The notes under the pieces are model-generated. The model had not been told where the DNA came from. It saw only the letters and a program-made list of their open reading frames with translations, and did no database searches. Source: Candidatus Avelusimicrobium ruminicola (GTDB lineage: Bacteria; Elusimicrobiota; Elusimicrobia; Elusimicrobiales; Elusimicrobiaceae). From it: DNA of 7,390 bases. The position numbers and the translations under genes were made by a program. Positions 1-5,643 of the stretch are shown one piece after another; position 1 is the first letter of the stretch; every line of letters begins with the position of its first letter. The stretch is taken from NCBI GenBank assembly GCA_900319885.1, contig ONQH01000043.1:1-7390 (forward strand). The letters run 5' to 3'.

Positions 1-1
1 T

Positions 2-472
2 TCTTCCCAAACCAAGCGGGCGTGGAACCGCCAACTTCGCCCCTTAAAAATTGCCTTATTTGACGGATTTTGGTATTTGATCACGCTTAACAACCGCAAT
101 ACATACATGAAGTTTTCGCTTGGACGTATTGAGAAAGTGCACATGCAAGACGCCTCTTTTACCCCTATCGGCGTTGATGAAAAACTGCTGCTGTCTCCTA
201 ATATTTGGTTTGATTCCCGGCAACAGTTGGAAATCAAACTTAAAGTAGCCAAACAAGTGGCGGGGTATTTTAAGGAAGTAGAGTTTTTCCCTCACCAAAA
301 AATTGAGAAAGAATACAAAGATGGCTCCTTACTGCTTGGTTGCAAAACAGCCAATTATATGCAAGTGCTCCCTCAAATTCAGCGTTGGTTACCCCATATC
401 CGGGTAATTTCTCCCACTGCTTTGGCTGACCTGTTACGCCAACAACTTACCCAATACATCCGACAAGCTTAG
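2..472 (+). CDS. WYL-domain transcriptional regulator, C-terminal part (5' end outside window)
   Basis: The frame is open from the window edge to a TAG at 470-472, giving about 156 residues of a longer protein. Near its start is the segment FDGFWYLITLNNRN, followed by TYMKFSLGRIEKV. This is the W-Y-L core and the F-x-L-x-RI strand of WYL domains, which bind ligands or nucleic acid in regulators usually carrying an N-terminal helix-turn-helix. The remainder, ending in a segment like HIRVISPTALADLLRQQL, has the layout of the WCX region that closes such proteins (a 'V.SP..L...L' ending). The DNA-binding domain would lie upstream of the window and cannot be seen. The gene converges on the tandem AAA+ gene with only 7 nt between the stop codons and no clear terminator hairpin. 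I infer a role in controlling neighbouring genes; the target is not shown. Family assignment is fairly sure, role is not. Confidence 0.85.
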   Translation, partial: SSQTKRAWNRQLRPLKIALFDGFWYLITLNNRNTYMKFSLGRIEKVHMQDASFTPIGVDEKLLLSPNIWFDSRQQLEIKLKVAKQVAGYFKEVEFFPHQKIEKEYKDGSLLLGCKTANYMQVLPQIQRWLPHIRVISPTALADLLRQQLTQYIRQA

Positions 473-479
473 TTTTCCC

Positions 480-2483
480 TTACACCTGGAAACCCACAGC
501 AATCCCCTTATGTTTCTGTTTGAGTTGCTGTTCGGTTTCCAGCAGTTTTTTAATCGCCGACACATCCTTGTTTTGCCCTAACAGGGTGGCTTTATTTTTA
601 ATAAGCGCAAAATCACCGGGGGTTAACTGTGTCAAATGTGTCACCTCCTCTTTTGGGATATGCAAGCCAAAGAAACATTTGAAGGCCTGACATATTTGTT
701 GCGATGTTAAATAGCTGTATTTTACTTTAAAACTAAACCGCCTCAAACTAGCCGGATCCAAGGTCTCCATAAGATTCGTTGTACAAACAAAGGGATACGG
801 ATGATTCTCCATCCACGTAAGCATTTCATTTACACTGGAGATTTCCCAAGAACGCATAGCCCGGGAACGATCCTGCAAAAAGGAATCCGCCTCATCAAAA
901 ATCAACATAGATTTTTCTGCTTTTGCTTTCGCAAAAGCACGGGCAATATTTTGTTCCGTTTCTCCCACATAGGGACTGATCAAGTCAGACGCACGACGTT
1001 GAAAAACCTCTAATCCCAGTTGGTGCGCCAAAAACCGCGCATAGGCCGATTTACCGGTACCCGAGGCCCCATACAAACACAACGAGAAATTCAGTTGCCC
1101 CAGTTGTTTAATCTGTTTAGCCAGGGCCACCAAGTCCGTATCGGCCTGAATAAGCGCAGGATAAAATTTACTTTTATTGTCCGTCGGGAAAGCCACCTCA
1201 TTTCCTCCGTTTAAGGCTCTTGTCATGATTTCCACATGATTTTTTACGGTTTGGATATCCCCTTTGGTCAAACGGGCCGCGCGCGTGGCCCCGGCCATTA
1301 AAGCCGGGGAGATTTCAAATTCGCTGGCTAGGTGATGGAGCGTGTGGGCACTTGTATGTAATTGGTTCTGTTCCAAATACTTCTTCCACATTTTTTTACG
1401 AAGAAAAATATCCGGTTTTTCAAAACAAATAGCCAGCGTAAAACGACGGATAAAAGCGGGGTCAATCTCTTGAATATTATTGGTAGTCCAAATAACCGGA
1501 ACCGAATTATTTTCCAAAAGACGGTTTATCTCCACTTTATTATAACGTCCCTTTTTGTTGTACACAGCAGAGAACACATCCTCGGCTTCGTCAAAGAGCA
1601 AACACACTTGGGGTATTTTAGCCATAATGGCTTGCTTTCGGTAAAGTTCTTGCAGCCGGTTGGCTGCTTCCTCCTCTTCAGGGCGATTTTCTGCCACTGT
1701 ATATAGATTGCGCCCCCCACTGGCGGCCAACATGCCGGCAAAACTGGTTTTACCCGTACCGGGTTCTCCGTATAATAAAATATTACACCCCTTTTCTCGC
1801 CCGGCTGTTTGAAACAGTTTCACCGCAAAGGAGGTCTCCGGCACAAACGGAAAATCCTTCGGTTTCCAGTCACATGTAAATCGCTCCCCCACCAAAGCTT
1901 GCTGACGCGCCGTAGCATCCGGAAAGGAAGTCATAAGAAAATGGGACGTTTTCTCTTCTAATACAAGTTGCTGGTTACCCATCCGCGTGGACTGAATAAG
2001 GCCCCATTTACGCAGTTTGCTATGTGTTCCAATCAGTTTATCTATTTCATGCCGGGAACAATGCAGCAAATATAATAACATGGACAAATTGCCCGTAACA
2101 TGTTCATTGCAACAGCAAGCAAACCGTCCCATTAACTCCGTAGCGGTGAAAAGAGATAAAAACTCCACAATAATCCTCTCATTATCCGTAAAGTCAAATA
2201 CCTGGGCCAGGAAATCCAGGTTCTTGCCAAGGGGACTGACCGGTTGAAGACTAGATTTCTTGGCTAATTGCGCCATGCGTTTTTTCCAATAGGTTCCGGC
2301 CCGGTGGATATAGGCCGATTCACTCTCTTTAGGTCGTTGGTGAGGCTGGGGCAGACGGTAGCCTTTCGTCCATTGATATAAGTTACGCTCTACAGCGCCT
2401 TTTGCTAGCGTATTGTTTTCCAACCAACCCATCAGCTGGTTTACATAATAAAATACGCGGTATTCTTCATATGAATATGCCAT
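480..2483 (-). CDS. Tandem AAA+ ATPase (two AAA modules), Cdc48/SpoVK-like superfamily
   Basis: The gene encodes 667 residues. Residues 1-200 match no domain I can name; about 130-165 look helical and end in LRKWGLI, resembling a winged-helix segment, and a Cys/His cluster lies at 123-145 (CCC, H128, H141-C142, H145). Module 1 has Walker A GEPGTGKT (239-246), Walker B LLFDEAE (295-301), sensor-1 TTNN (333-336) and an RR arginine-finger pair (346-347). Module 2 has Walker A GASGTGKS (472-479), Walker B LIFDEAD (527-533), sensor-1 TTN (568-570) and RR (581-582). A YVGETE segment (505-510) in module 2 resembles the pore loop of classical AAA unfoldases; module 1 has no such segment. Both modules look able to hydrolyse ATP. 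The start is fixed by AGGAG seven nt before the ATG. No signal peptide or membrane helix is seen, so the protein is probably cytoplasmic. Substrate is unknown; protein remodelling or unfolding is the family expectation. Confidence 0.88.
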   Translation of the reverse strand: MAYSYEEYRVFYYVNQLMGWLENNTLAKGAVERNLYQWTKGYRLPQPHQRPKESESAYIHRAGTYWKKRMAQLAKKSSLQPVSPLGKNLDFLAQVFDFTDNERIIVEFLSLFTATELMGRFACCCNEHVTGNLSMLLYLLHCSRHEIDKLIGTHSKLRKWGLIQSTRMGNQQLVLEEKTSHFLMTSFPDATARQQALVGERFTCDWKPKDFPFVPETSFAVKLFQTAGREKGCNILLYGEPGTGKTSFAGMLAASGGRNLYTVAENRPEEEEAANRLQELYRKQAIMAKIPQVCLLFDEAEDVFSAVYNKKGRYNKVEINRLLENNSVPVIWTTNNIQEIDPAFIRRFTLAICFEKPDIFLRKKMWKKYLEQNQLHTSAHTLHHLASEFEISPALMAGATRAARLTKGDIQTVKNHVEIMTRALNGGNEVAFPTDNKSKFYPALIQADTDLVALAKQIKQLGQLNFSLCLYGASGTGKSAYARFLAHQLGLEVFQRRASDLISPYVGETEQNIARAFAKAKAEKSMLIFDEADSFLQDRSRAMRSWEISSVNEMLTWMENHPYPFVCTTNLMETLDPASLRRFSFKVKYSYLTSQQICQAFKCFFGLHIPKEEVTHLTQLTPGDFALIKNKATLLGQNKDVSAIKKLLETEQQLKQKHKGIAVGFQV

Positions 2484-2508
2484 AAGTTGACTCCTATTTT
2501 GTAAGTTA

Positions 2509-2536
2509 CTTATAGCATATCATGAGGGTGCGACAA
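2509..2536 (-). promoter_or_regulatory. Promoter of the tandem AAA+ gene
   Basis: On the minus strand the -35 box TTGTCG (2531-2536, four of six consensus bases) is followed after 16 nt by TATAAG (2509-2514). A TG dinucleotide one base before the -10 makes it an extended -10 (TGCTATAAG). Transcription would start near 2502, leaving a short leader that carries the AGGAG ribosome site. The -35 lies inside the inverted repeat at 2528-2550, so a protein bound there would be expected to block or alter polymerase binding. Confidence 0.65.
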
Positions 2537-2550
2537 ACGCTTTGTCGCAC
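2528..2550. promoter_or_regulatory. Perfect inverted repeat over the AAA+ promoter -35, likely operator
   Basis: GTGCGACAAA (2528-2537), a CGC spacer, then TTTGTCGCAC (2541-2550): ten perfectly paired bases per arm. It lies upstream of the predicted AAA+ transcription start and downstream of the minus-strand terminator at 2563-2584, so it should be in neither minus-strand mRNA. That argues for a DNA-level operator, not an RNA hairpin. On the plus strand it is followed by GTTTTT and could also act as a terminator for plus-strand transcripts, but no plus-strand gene precedes it. A related repeat sits at the equivalent position before the small membrane-protein gene (2871-2889). Confidence 0.6.
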
Positions 2551-2562
2551 GTTTTTACCTGT

Positions 2563-2584
2563 AAAAAAGTCCCCGTTAGGGGAC
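2563..2584 (-). terminator. Intrinsic terminator of the small membrane-protein gene
   Basis: Read on the minus strand: GTCCCC, TAAC loop, GGGGAC, then six Ts. This is a perfect 6-bp GC-rich stem with a tetraloop and a U run. It lies about 50 nt after the stop of the 61-residue gene and separates that unit from the AAA+ promoter. Confidence 0.85.
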
Positions 2585-2628
2585 TCTTGCTACTCTTATA
2601 CAACTAAAAGATATTTTGCATGCTAAGG

Positions 2629-2670
2629 GCGCTCTTTATCCTACCAAATGTCCCAAATCATAAAGAACGC
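2629..2670 (-). repeat. Imperfect inverted repeat spanning the stop codon of the small gene
   Basis: Arms at 2629-2639 and 2660-2670 pair over 11 positions, with one pair that would be G-U in minus-strand RNA, around a 20-nt loop. The stem includes the TAA stop of the 61-residue gene. It has no U run of its own, so it is not the terminator; it could be a stabilising 3' stem or chance. Confidence 0.3.
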
Positions 2671-2821
2671 GAAAAAGCCGGTACGGGCAGAACACTACCT
2701 GATAGGCTGTTATAGCCCCCAGCACTCCCCAATAATATGCATTGCACCTACTAAGGGGACGTTTACGCATCCAGATCAGTCCTACTAAAACAGCCACCAA
2801 TAACATAAGTATATATTCCAT
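2636..2821 (-). CDS. Small two-helix membrane protein, 61 residues, unknown function
   Basis: The predicted product has two hydrophobic segments: residues 2-18 (EYILMLLVAVLVGLIWM) and about 28-46 (AYYWGVLGAITAYQVVF). A short basic loop (RKRP, 19-22) joins them and a short tail contains two arginines. It should sit in the inner membrane. The coding call is supported by context: AGGAG seven nt before the ATG, a promoter 30 nt further upstream, and a strong intrinsic terminator after the stop, giving a complete monocistronic unit. I do not recognise the family. Its promoter has the same geometry and -35 heptamer as that of the tandem AAA+ gene, so the two are probably co-regulated. A toxin-like, signalling or membrane-partner role for a protein of this size would be speculation. 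Confidence 0.7.
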   Translation of the reverse strand: MEYILMLLVAVLVGLIWMRKRPLSRCNAYYWGVLGAITAYQVVFCPYRLFRVLYDLGHLVG

Positions 2822-2850
2822 AATATTTCTCCTGTAAAAAATGAACTACT

Positions 2851-2878
2851 TTTATAGGATAGCAACCGGCTGCGACAC
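2851..2878 (-). promoter_or_regulatory. Promoter of the small membrane-protein gene
   Basis: On the minus strand GTGTCG (2873-2878) is separated by 16 nt from TATAAA (2851-2856), with a predicted start near 2844 and a leader containing AGGAG. The spacing and the TGTCGCA heptamer (2871-2877) overlapping the -35 are the same as in the AAA+ promoter. Confidence 0.6.
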
Positions 2879-2889
2879 CCTATCGTCGC
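2871..2889. promoter_or_regulatory. Second GCGAC/GTCGC inverted repeat, likely operator
   Basis: TGCGACA (2871-2877) and GTCGC (2885-2889) form a GCGAC-N8-GTCGC inverted repeat overlapping the -35 of the small gene's promoter. The copy at the AAA+ promoter is GCGAC-N9-GTCGC, so the arms match but spacing differs by one base. As RNA from the upstream operon it would be a weak hairpin with no U run, which makes a terminator role unlikely. Confidence 0.45.
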
Positions 2890-2901
2890 TTTATTTTACA
2901 A

Positions 2902-3708
2902 TTAGTGTACAAGATGACGTAGCACATATTGTGCTACAAATAACACGCCAAACACAAACGCCAGCCCAAACGCTAAATAAACAAAACGTAGCGTATTCGG
3001 GGAAGCATTGACTGGGCGAGAAGGACTTTGCATTTTTAATAAGGACTCGGCTTGCAGTTCAGCCAACGAAAGCGTGGAGGCCGCCCGAAACGTGGCCGTA
3101 GTAGGTTGAGAAGAAGGCAGCGTGAGTGCCCGGATAAACTGTTGCACACGAAAGCGCATAGGCTGTAACTGCTGTACTGGAAGCGTTTGATACGTGTGAT
3201 AAACAAGAGCGTACTCGGCGGCCTCCAGGTAGCAAATGGGCGTGGCTTTTAATAGGCCAATGACTTCCGCCGGAAATTGAAAATGATCCGGTGCGCTTAA
3301 AGTAAACCGGGTGGCTAATTCGGCCGGCAAGGCCGGGTGCGTAGCGGTGGTATCGGCAGAAGTGCGCGGCTGCAGAATAAAGGAGGGCATATTTCCCCCC
3401 GTCAGTTCGGCCGCGGCCAGCGTAAAATGTTGCGTTGGAAGGCGCTGCCCCGGGGTAAAAGTATATGCTTCACACAGACGGATAAAAGCAGTAGGTTCCC
3501 GCCAAGTAAGCACTTGCTTAAACTTGTGAAGTGCACGCGTAAACAGATATATTTTTTGGCAGGCCAGCGGGGTAAGCAAGTCTTCCACGGTGGCATCATA
3601 GCGCAAATGCAACGTGCGCGCCATCTGTTTCAAGCGGACGGAACGCGACGTACAAAACGCCACTGTTACCCCTATACACAGCAAGACAACAAGCAGGATG
3701 CCCCACAT
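2902..3708 (-). CDS. Hypothetical membrane-anchored protein, 268 residues
   Basis: The product has an N-terminal hydrophobic helix (about residues 2-19, GILLVVLLCIGVTVAF) and a C-terminal one (about 240-262, RFVYLAFGLAFVFGVLFV). A soluble region of roughly 220 residues lies between. That region contains AAAELTGGNMPSFILQPR (about 98-115) and a later YALVYHTYQTLPV segment. This layout is reminiscent of bacterial membrane proteins in which a 'lPaFvLrP' strand precedes an 'lllYr' strand, but I cannot name a family. The region 196-236 is rich in S, T, P and A and is probably a flexible linker before the second helix. The gene starts 12 nt after the deaminase stop with no clear ribosome site of its own, so it is likely translationally coupled in the same operon. 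Function unknown. Confidence 0.72.
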   Translation of the reverse strand: MWGILLVVLLCIGVTVAFCTSRSVRLKQMARTLHLRYDATVEDLLTPLACQKIYLFTRALHKFKQVLTWREPTAFIRLCEAYTFTPGQRLPTQHFTLAAAELTGGNMPSFILQPRTSADTTATHPALPAELATRFTLSAPDHFQFPAEVIGLLKATPICYLEAAEYALVYHTYQTLPVQQLQPMRFRVQQFIRALTLPSSQPTTATFRAASTLSLAELQAESLLKMQSPSRPVNASPNTLRFVYLAFGLAFVFGVLFVAQYVLRHLVH

Positions 3709-3720
3709 AAAATCGCTTAA

Positions 3721-4209
3721 CTAATATCCTTTAGAACCGGCTAAAGATTCGTCGTTATCAATCCAGTCTTGCACATCAATCTCGCGAAATTCCGTCGCGC
3801 TGTCGCGCACGATTACTTTTTTGATCCCGGCGTTAATAATTAACCGCTTACACATAGAACAGGAATTGGAGTTTTTGATATATTCGTTGGTGGCTACTTC
3901 ACGCCCGGAAAGATACAAAGTGGCGTCGAGCATTTTGTCACGCGAAGCACTGATGATGGCATTGGCTTCAGCGTGTACGCTGCGGCACAATTCGTAACGT
4001 TCTCCGCGAGGAATATTTAATTGCTGGCGGATACAAACCCCCAAATCACAGCAATTTTTACGTCCGCGCGGTGCCCCGGCATATCCGGTAGAGATTACTT
4101 CGTCATTTTTAACGATGACCGCCCCATAGCGGCGGCGCAAACAGGTTCCCCGTTGGGAAACAATATCAGCCAAGTCCAGGTAATAGTTTATTTTATCGCG
4201 TCTAGCCAT
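3721..4209 (-). CDS. dCMP deaminase (deoxycytidylate/ComEB-type zinc deaminase)
   Basis: The 162-residue product belongs to the cytidine/deoxycytidylate deaminase fold. It carries the zinc and catalytic motif HAEANAI (H79, E81) and the second half-site SCSMC (C117, C120). In the family H79 and the two cysteines bind zinc and E81 shuttles protons. The N-terminal RGTCLRRRYGAVIV and the STGYAGAPRG segment are typical of dCMP deaminases, which convert dCMP to dUMP for thymidylate synthesis. The usual PCxxC reads SCSMC here, a variant I believe also occurs in some clostridial and archaeal relatives. The ATG at 4209 is chosen because AAGGAG lies five nt before it; an in-frame ATG at 4248 would add 13 residues and lies upstream of the predicted promoter -10. 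First gene of a two-gene operon with the 268-residue membrane protein. A broader nucleoside specificity cannot be excluded. Confidence 0.9.
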   Translation of the reverse strand: MARRDKINYYLDLADIVSQRGTCLRRRYGAVIVKNDEVISTGYAGAPRGRKNCCDLGVCIRQQLNIPRGERYELCRSVHAEANAIISASRDKMLDATLYLSGREVATNEYIKNSNSCSMCKRLIINAGIKKVIVRDSATEFREIDVQDWIDNDESLAGSKGY

Positions 4210-4214
4210 AAAAA

Positions 4215-4220
4215 CTCCTT
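4215..4220 (-). promoter_or_regulatory. Ribosome binding site deciding the deaminase start
   Basis: AAGGAG on the minus strand, five nt before the ATG at 4209. It selects this start over the in-frame ATG at 4248. Confidence 0.85.
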
Positions 4221-4225
4221 GCTCT

Positions 4226-4234
4226 ATTATAACA
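4226..4234 (-). promoter_or_regulatory. Extended -10 promoter of the deaminase operon
   Basis: TGTTATAAT on the minus strand is a perfect extended -10. No good -35 is visible at 16-18 nt, which fits extended -10 promoters. Transcription would start near 4219, giving a leader of about ten nt containing only the ribosome site. Confidence 0.65.
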
Positions 4235-4257
4235 TAATAAGTAATCAATTTTTCGGC

Positions 4258-4286
4258 TCGCCAAATTTCCTGGGAAAGTCTATAAT
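4258..4286 (+). promoter_or_regulatory. Promoter of the Omp85-like gene, apparently leaderless
   Basis: TATAAT (4281-4286) is preceded after 17 nt by TCGCCA (4258-4263, four of six -35 consensus bases). The ATG at 4294 lies seven nt after the -10 box, where transcription itself would begin, and there is no ribosome site before it. The mRNA would have essentially no 5' leader. Confidence 0.6.
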
Positions 4287-4293
4287 ATAAGAT

Positions 4294-5592
4294 ATGAAGA
4301 AACTATTATCCTTGCTTTTGCTTGGTTTGCCCTTCTATGTATGTGCTACCCAAGTACATAGTGTTACGGCGCAAACCACGCGCATGAGTGAAGAAACCCT
4401 CAAAAACCGTTTCCGCTTAAAACCCGGCGATTTATTTACGCCGCAAGCCTATCAAAAAGCGCAAGAAGAACTGCATAAACTGCGCGTATTCAAAACGTTG
4501 GAATTTATTGAAAAAGAACGCAAAGAAGGCGTAGATTTACACATCAAAGCGGACGACCGCACCTATATATTTCCTATGGCCTTTGCCCTTAGCGGCAAAA
4601 AACGCTCTGCTGGTTTATCTTTGGCCAGCGGCAACTTACTCAAACAAGGGGAAAGCATCTTTGTATTTGTAGGGGGTAGCCGGGATGGCTTTGCCACGCA
4701 TGGCGGGATTTCCCTAGGGGACCATTTATTCTATACAGCCTACACGCACCTCAACTACGAACAACACTTCTACAAGAACGGCTGGGCCAGCGTTCCGGGC
4801 GTTTTTTCGGCGGCGGATGACCGAGGAAAACACAAATCCGCCTTTTTGGGCAAAATTCACGCCCGGCGGGATGATTGGTCGTTTACCTACCGACGTAAAT
4901 TCTCCAGCGTGTGGAGCGCGTTTATCACCCCACAATATGATTATTACCAATACAAAAACGACGCCTTGGATAGCGGCAATCACTCCCGCGTAACCTTCGG
5001 GTTTCAATATGCGGACGACATCCGCCCGGATTTGAACATGGGGGCGTTAGCGGGGATTGGCCTGTCGGACAAGGACCAAGCGCTGCGCAATTTGCCTCAG
5101 GTACGCATGGGCAAACTGGCGGAAATTTCTTACACCGCGGGCGGACATTGGACCGGGAGCGATTATCATATCAACAAGTTATCCCTGGGCGGAGGTTTAT
5201 TGTGGGAATTAAAAACCCGCCACCTCCTTGCTATCTTTGCCAAAGCCCAACGCGCCTTGGACGCACCGTTTAGCGACCTGATTGAATCTTCGGACCTGTT
5301 GTTTGATATGGGACTATACGACCGGGAACAGCGCGGCAAAGGGGGCGTATCGGGCGGCATCAGTTTTACCTATTTTATTTTACGCAATCAAACCGGGTTA
5401 CTTAGCGTAATGCCCTTTTATGAACTTGCCTATATCACTTCAGGGGGCAACCACTATGTGCCGCATAGTGGCGTAGGCGTAACGCTCTCCTACCGCTTGT
5501 GGCGCTTCCCGCTGCCTATTGGCGTAAACTTTACCCATAACATGGATGACGGAACTCATCACGTGGGAGTGAAAGTAGGCGGGCGGTTTTAA
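4294..5592 (+). CDS. Short Omp85-family outer-membrane beta-barrel protein with a single POTRA-like domain
   Basis: The product has 432 residues. Residues 1-18 form a signal peptide (KK, then LLSLLLLGL, ending VCA); the cysteine at 17 is not in a lipobox context, so signal peptidase I cleavage after A18 is likely. Residues about 20-86 resemble one POTRA domain (RFRLKPGDLFT, then QEELHKLRVFKTLEF). From about 90 to the end there are alternating, aromatic-rich strands typical of an outer-membrane barrel. The chain ends GVKVGGRF with a terminal Phe, the usual signal for barrel assembly. DREQRG (343-348) may correspond to the conserved RG loop motif and PFYELAY (374-380) to the late-strand FxDxG motif, both degenerate. 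BamA has five POTRA domains and two-partner secretion transporters have two, so this is an unusually short relative. The substrate is unknown. Divergently transcribed from the deaminase gene. Confidence 0.75.
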   Translation: MKKLLSLLLLGLPFYVCATQVHSVTAQTTRMSEETLKNRFRLKPGDLFTPQAYQKAQEELHKLRVFKTLEFIEKERKEGVDLHIKADDRTYIFPMAFALSGKKRSAGLSLASGNLLKQGESIFVFVGGSRDGFATHGGISLGDHLFYTAYTHLNYEQHFYKNGWASVPGVFSAADDRGKHKSAFLGKIHARRDDWSFTYRRKFSSVWSAFITPQYDYYQYKNDALDSGNHSRVTFGFQYADDIRPDLNMGALAGIGLSDKDQALRNLPQVRMGKLAEISYTAGGHWTGSDYHINKLSLGGGLLWELKTRHLLAIFAKAQRALDAPFSDLIESSDLLFDMGLYDREQRGKGGVSGGISFTYFILRNQTGLLSVMPFYELAYITSGGNHYVPHSGVGVTLSYRLWRFPLPIGVNFTHNMDDGTHHVGVKVGGRF

Positions 5593-5628
5593 CCCGGCCG
5601 GGCCTTACGCACGGTGACGCCTTAAATA

Positions 5629-5637
5629 TGTTACAAT
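5629..5637 (+). promoter_or_regulatory. Extended -10 promoter of ruvAB, apparently leaderless
   Basis: TGTTACAAT is an extended -10 box differing in one base from the one before the deaminase gene. No convincing -35 is present. The ruvA ATG follows six nt after the box and lacks a ribosome site, so transcription should begin at or next to the start codon. Confidence 0.55.
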
Positions 5638-5643
5638 AACGAT

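Noticed and set aside
473..505. Possible bidirectional terminator between the converging genes
   Set aside because: Only a 5-bp TTTCC/GGAAA pairing without GC-rich stem or clean T tract, and half of it lies inside the AAA+ coding region.
1362..1706. Open frame on the plus strand (about 114 codons) inside the AAA+ gene, and similar frames at 801-1013, 1020-1214 and 2017-2247
   Set aside because: They are antisense to a gene with two complete AAA+ modules, carry no recognisable domain, and I saw no convincing ribosome sites.
2528..2556. Reading the inverted repeat plus GTTTTT as a plus-strand terminator
   Set aside because: No plus-strand gene precedes it for about 2 kb, and a related repeat at the equivalent place in another promoter has no T run. 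Kept only as an alternative.
2558..2841. Direct repeat CCTGTAAAAAA at 2558-2568 and 2831-2841
   Set aside because: Eleven bases, mostly an A run; one copy is part of the terminator U tract and the other borders a ribosome site, so chance or functional constraint explains it.
2871..2889. Terminator for the deaminase operon
   Set aside because: The hairpin is only 5 bp with an 8-nt loop and is followed on the minus strand by AGCCGG, not a U run.
4210..4248. Upstream in-frame ATG for the deaminase at 4248
   Set aside because: The family N-terminus begins at the ATG at 4209, which has AAGGAG at ideal spacing; the longer start lies upstream of the extended -10 box, so it would not be in the mRNA.
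4726..5007. Minus-strand open frames inside the Omp85-like gene (also 5166-5360) and inside ruvA/ruvB (6080-6409, 6806-7249)
   Set aside because: Shadows of strongly supported genes with no domain content.
5593..5603. CCCGGCCGGG palindrome just after the Omp85-like gene
   Set aside because: It is self-complementary without a loop and has no following T run, so it is not a convincing terminator; could be chance in a GC-rich stretch.
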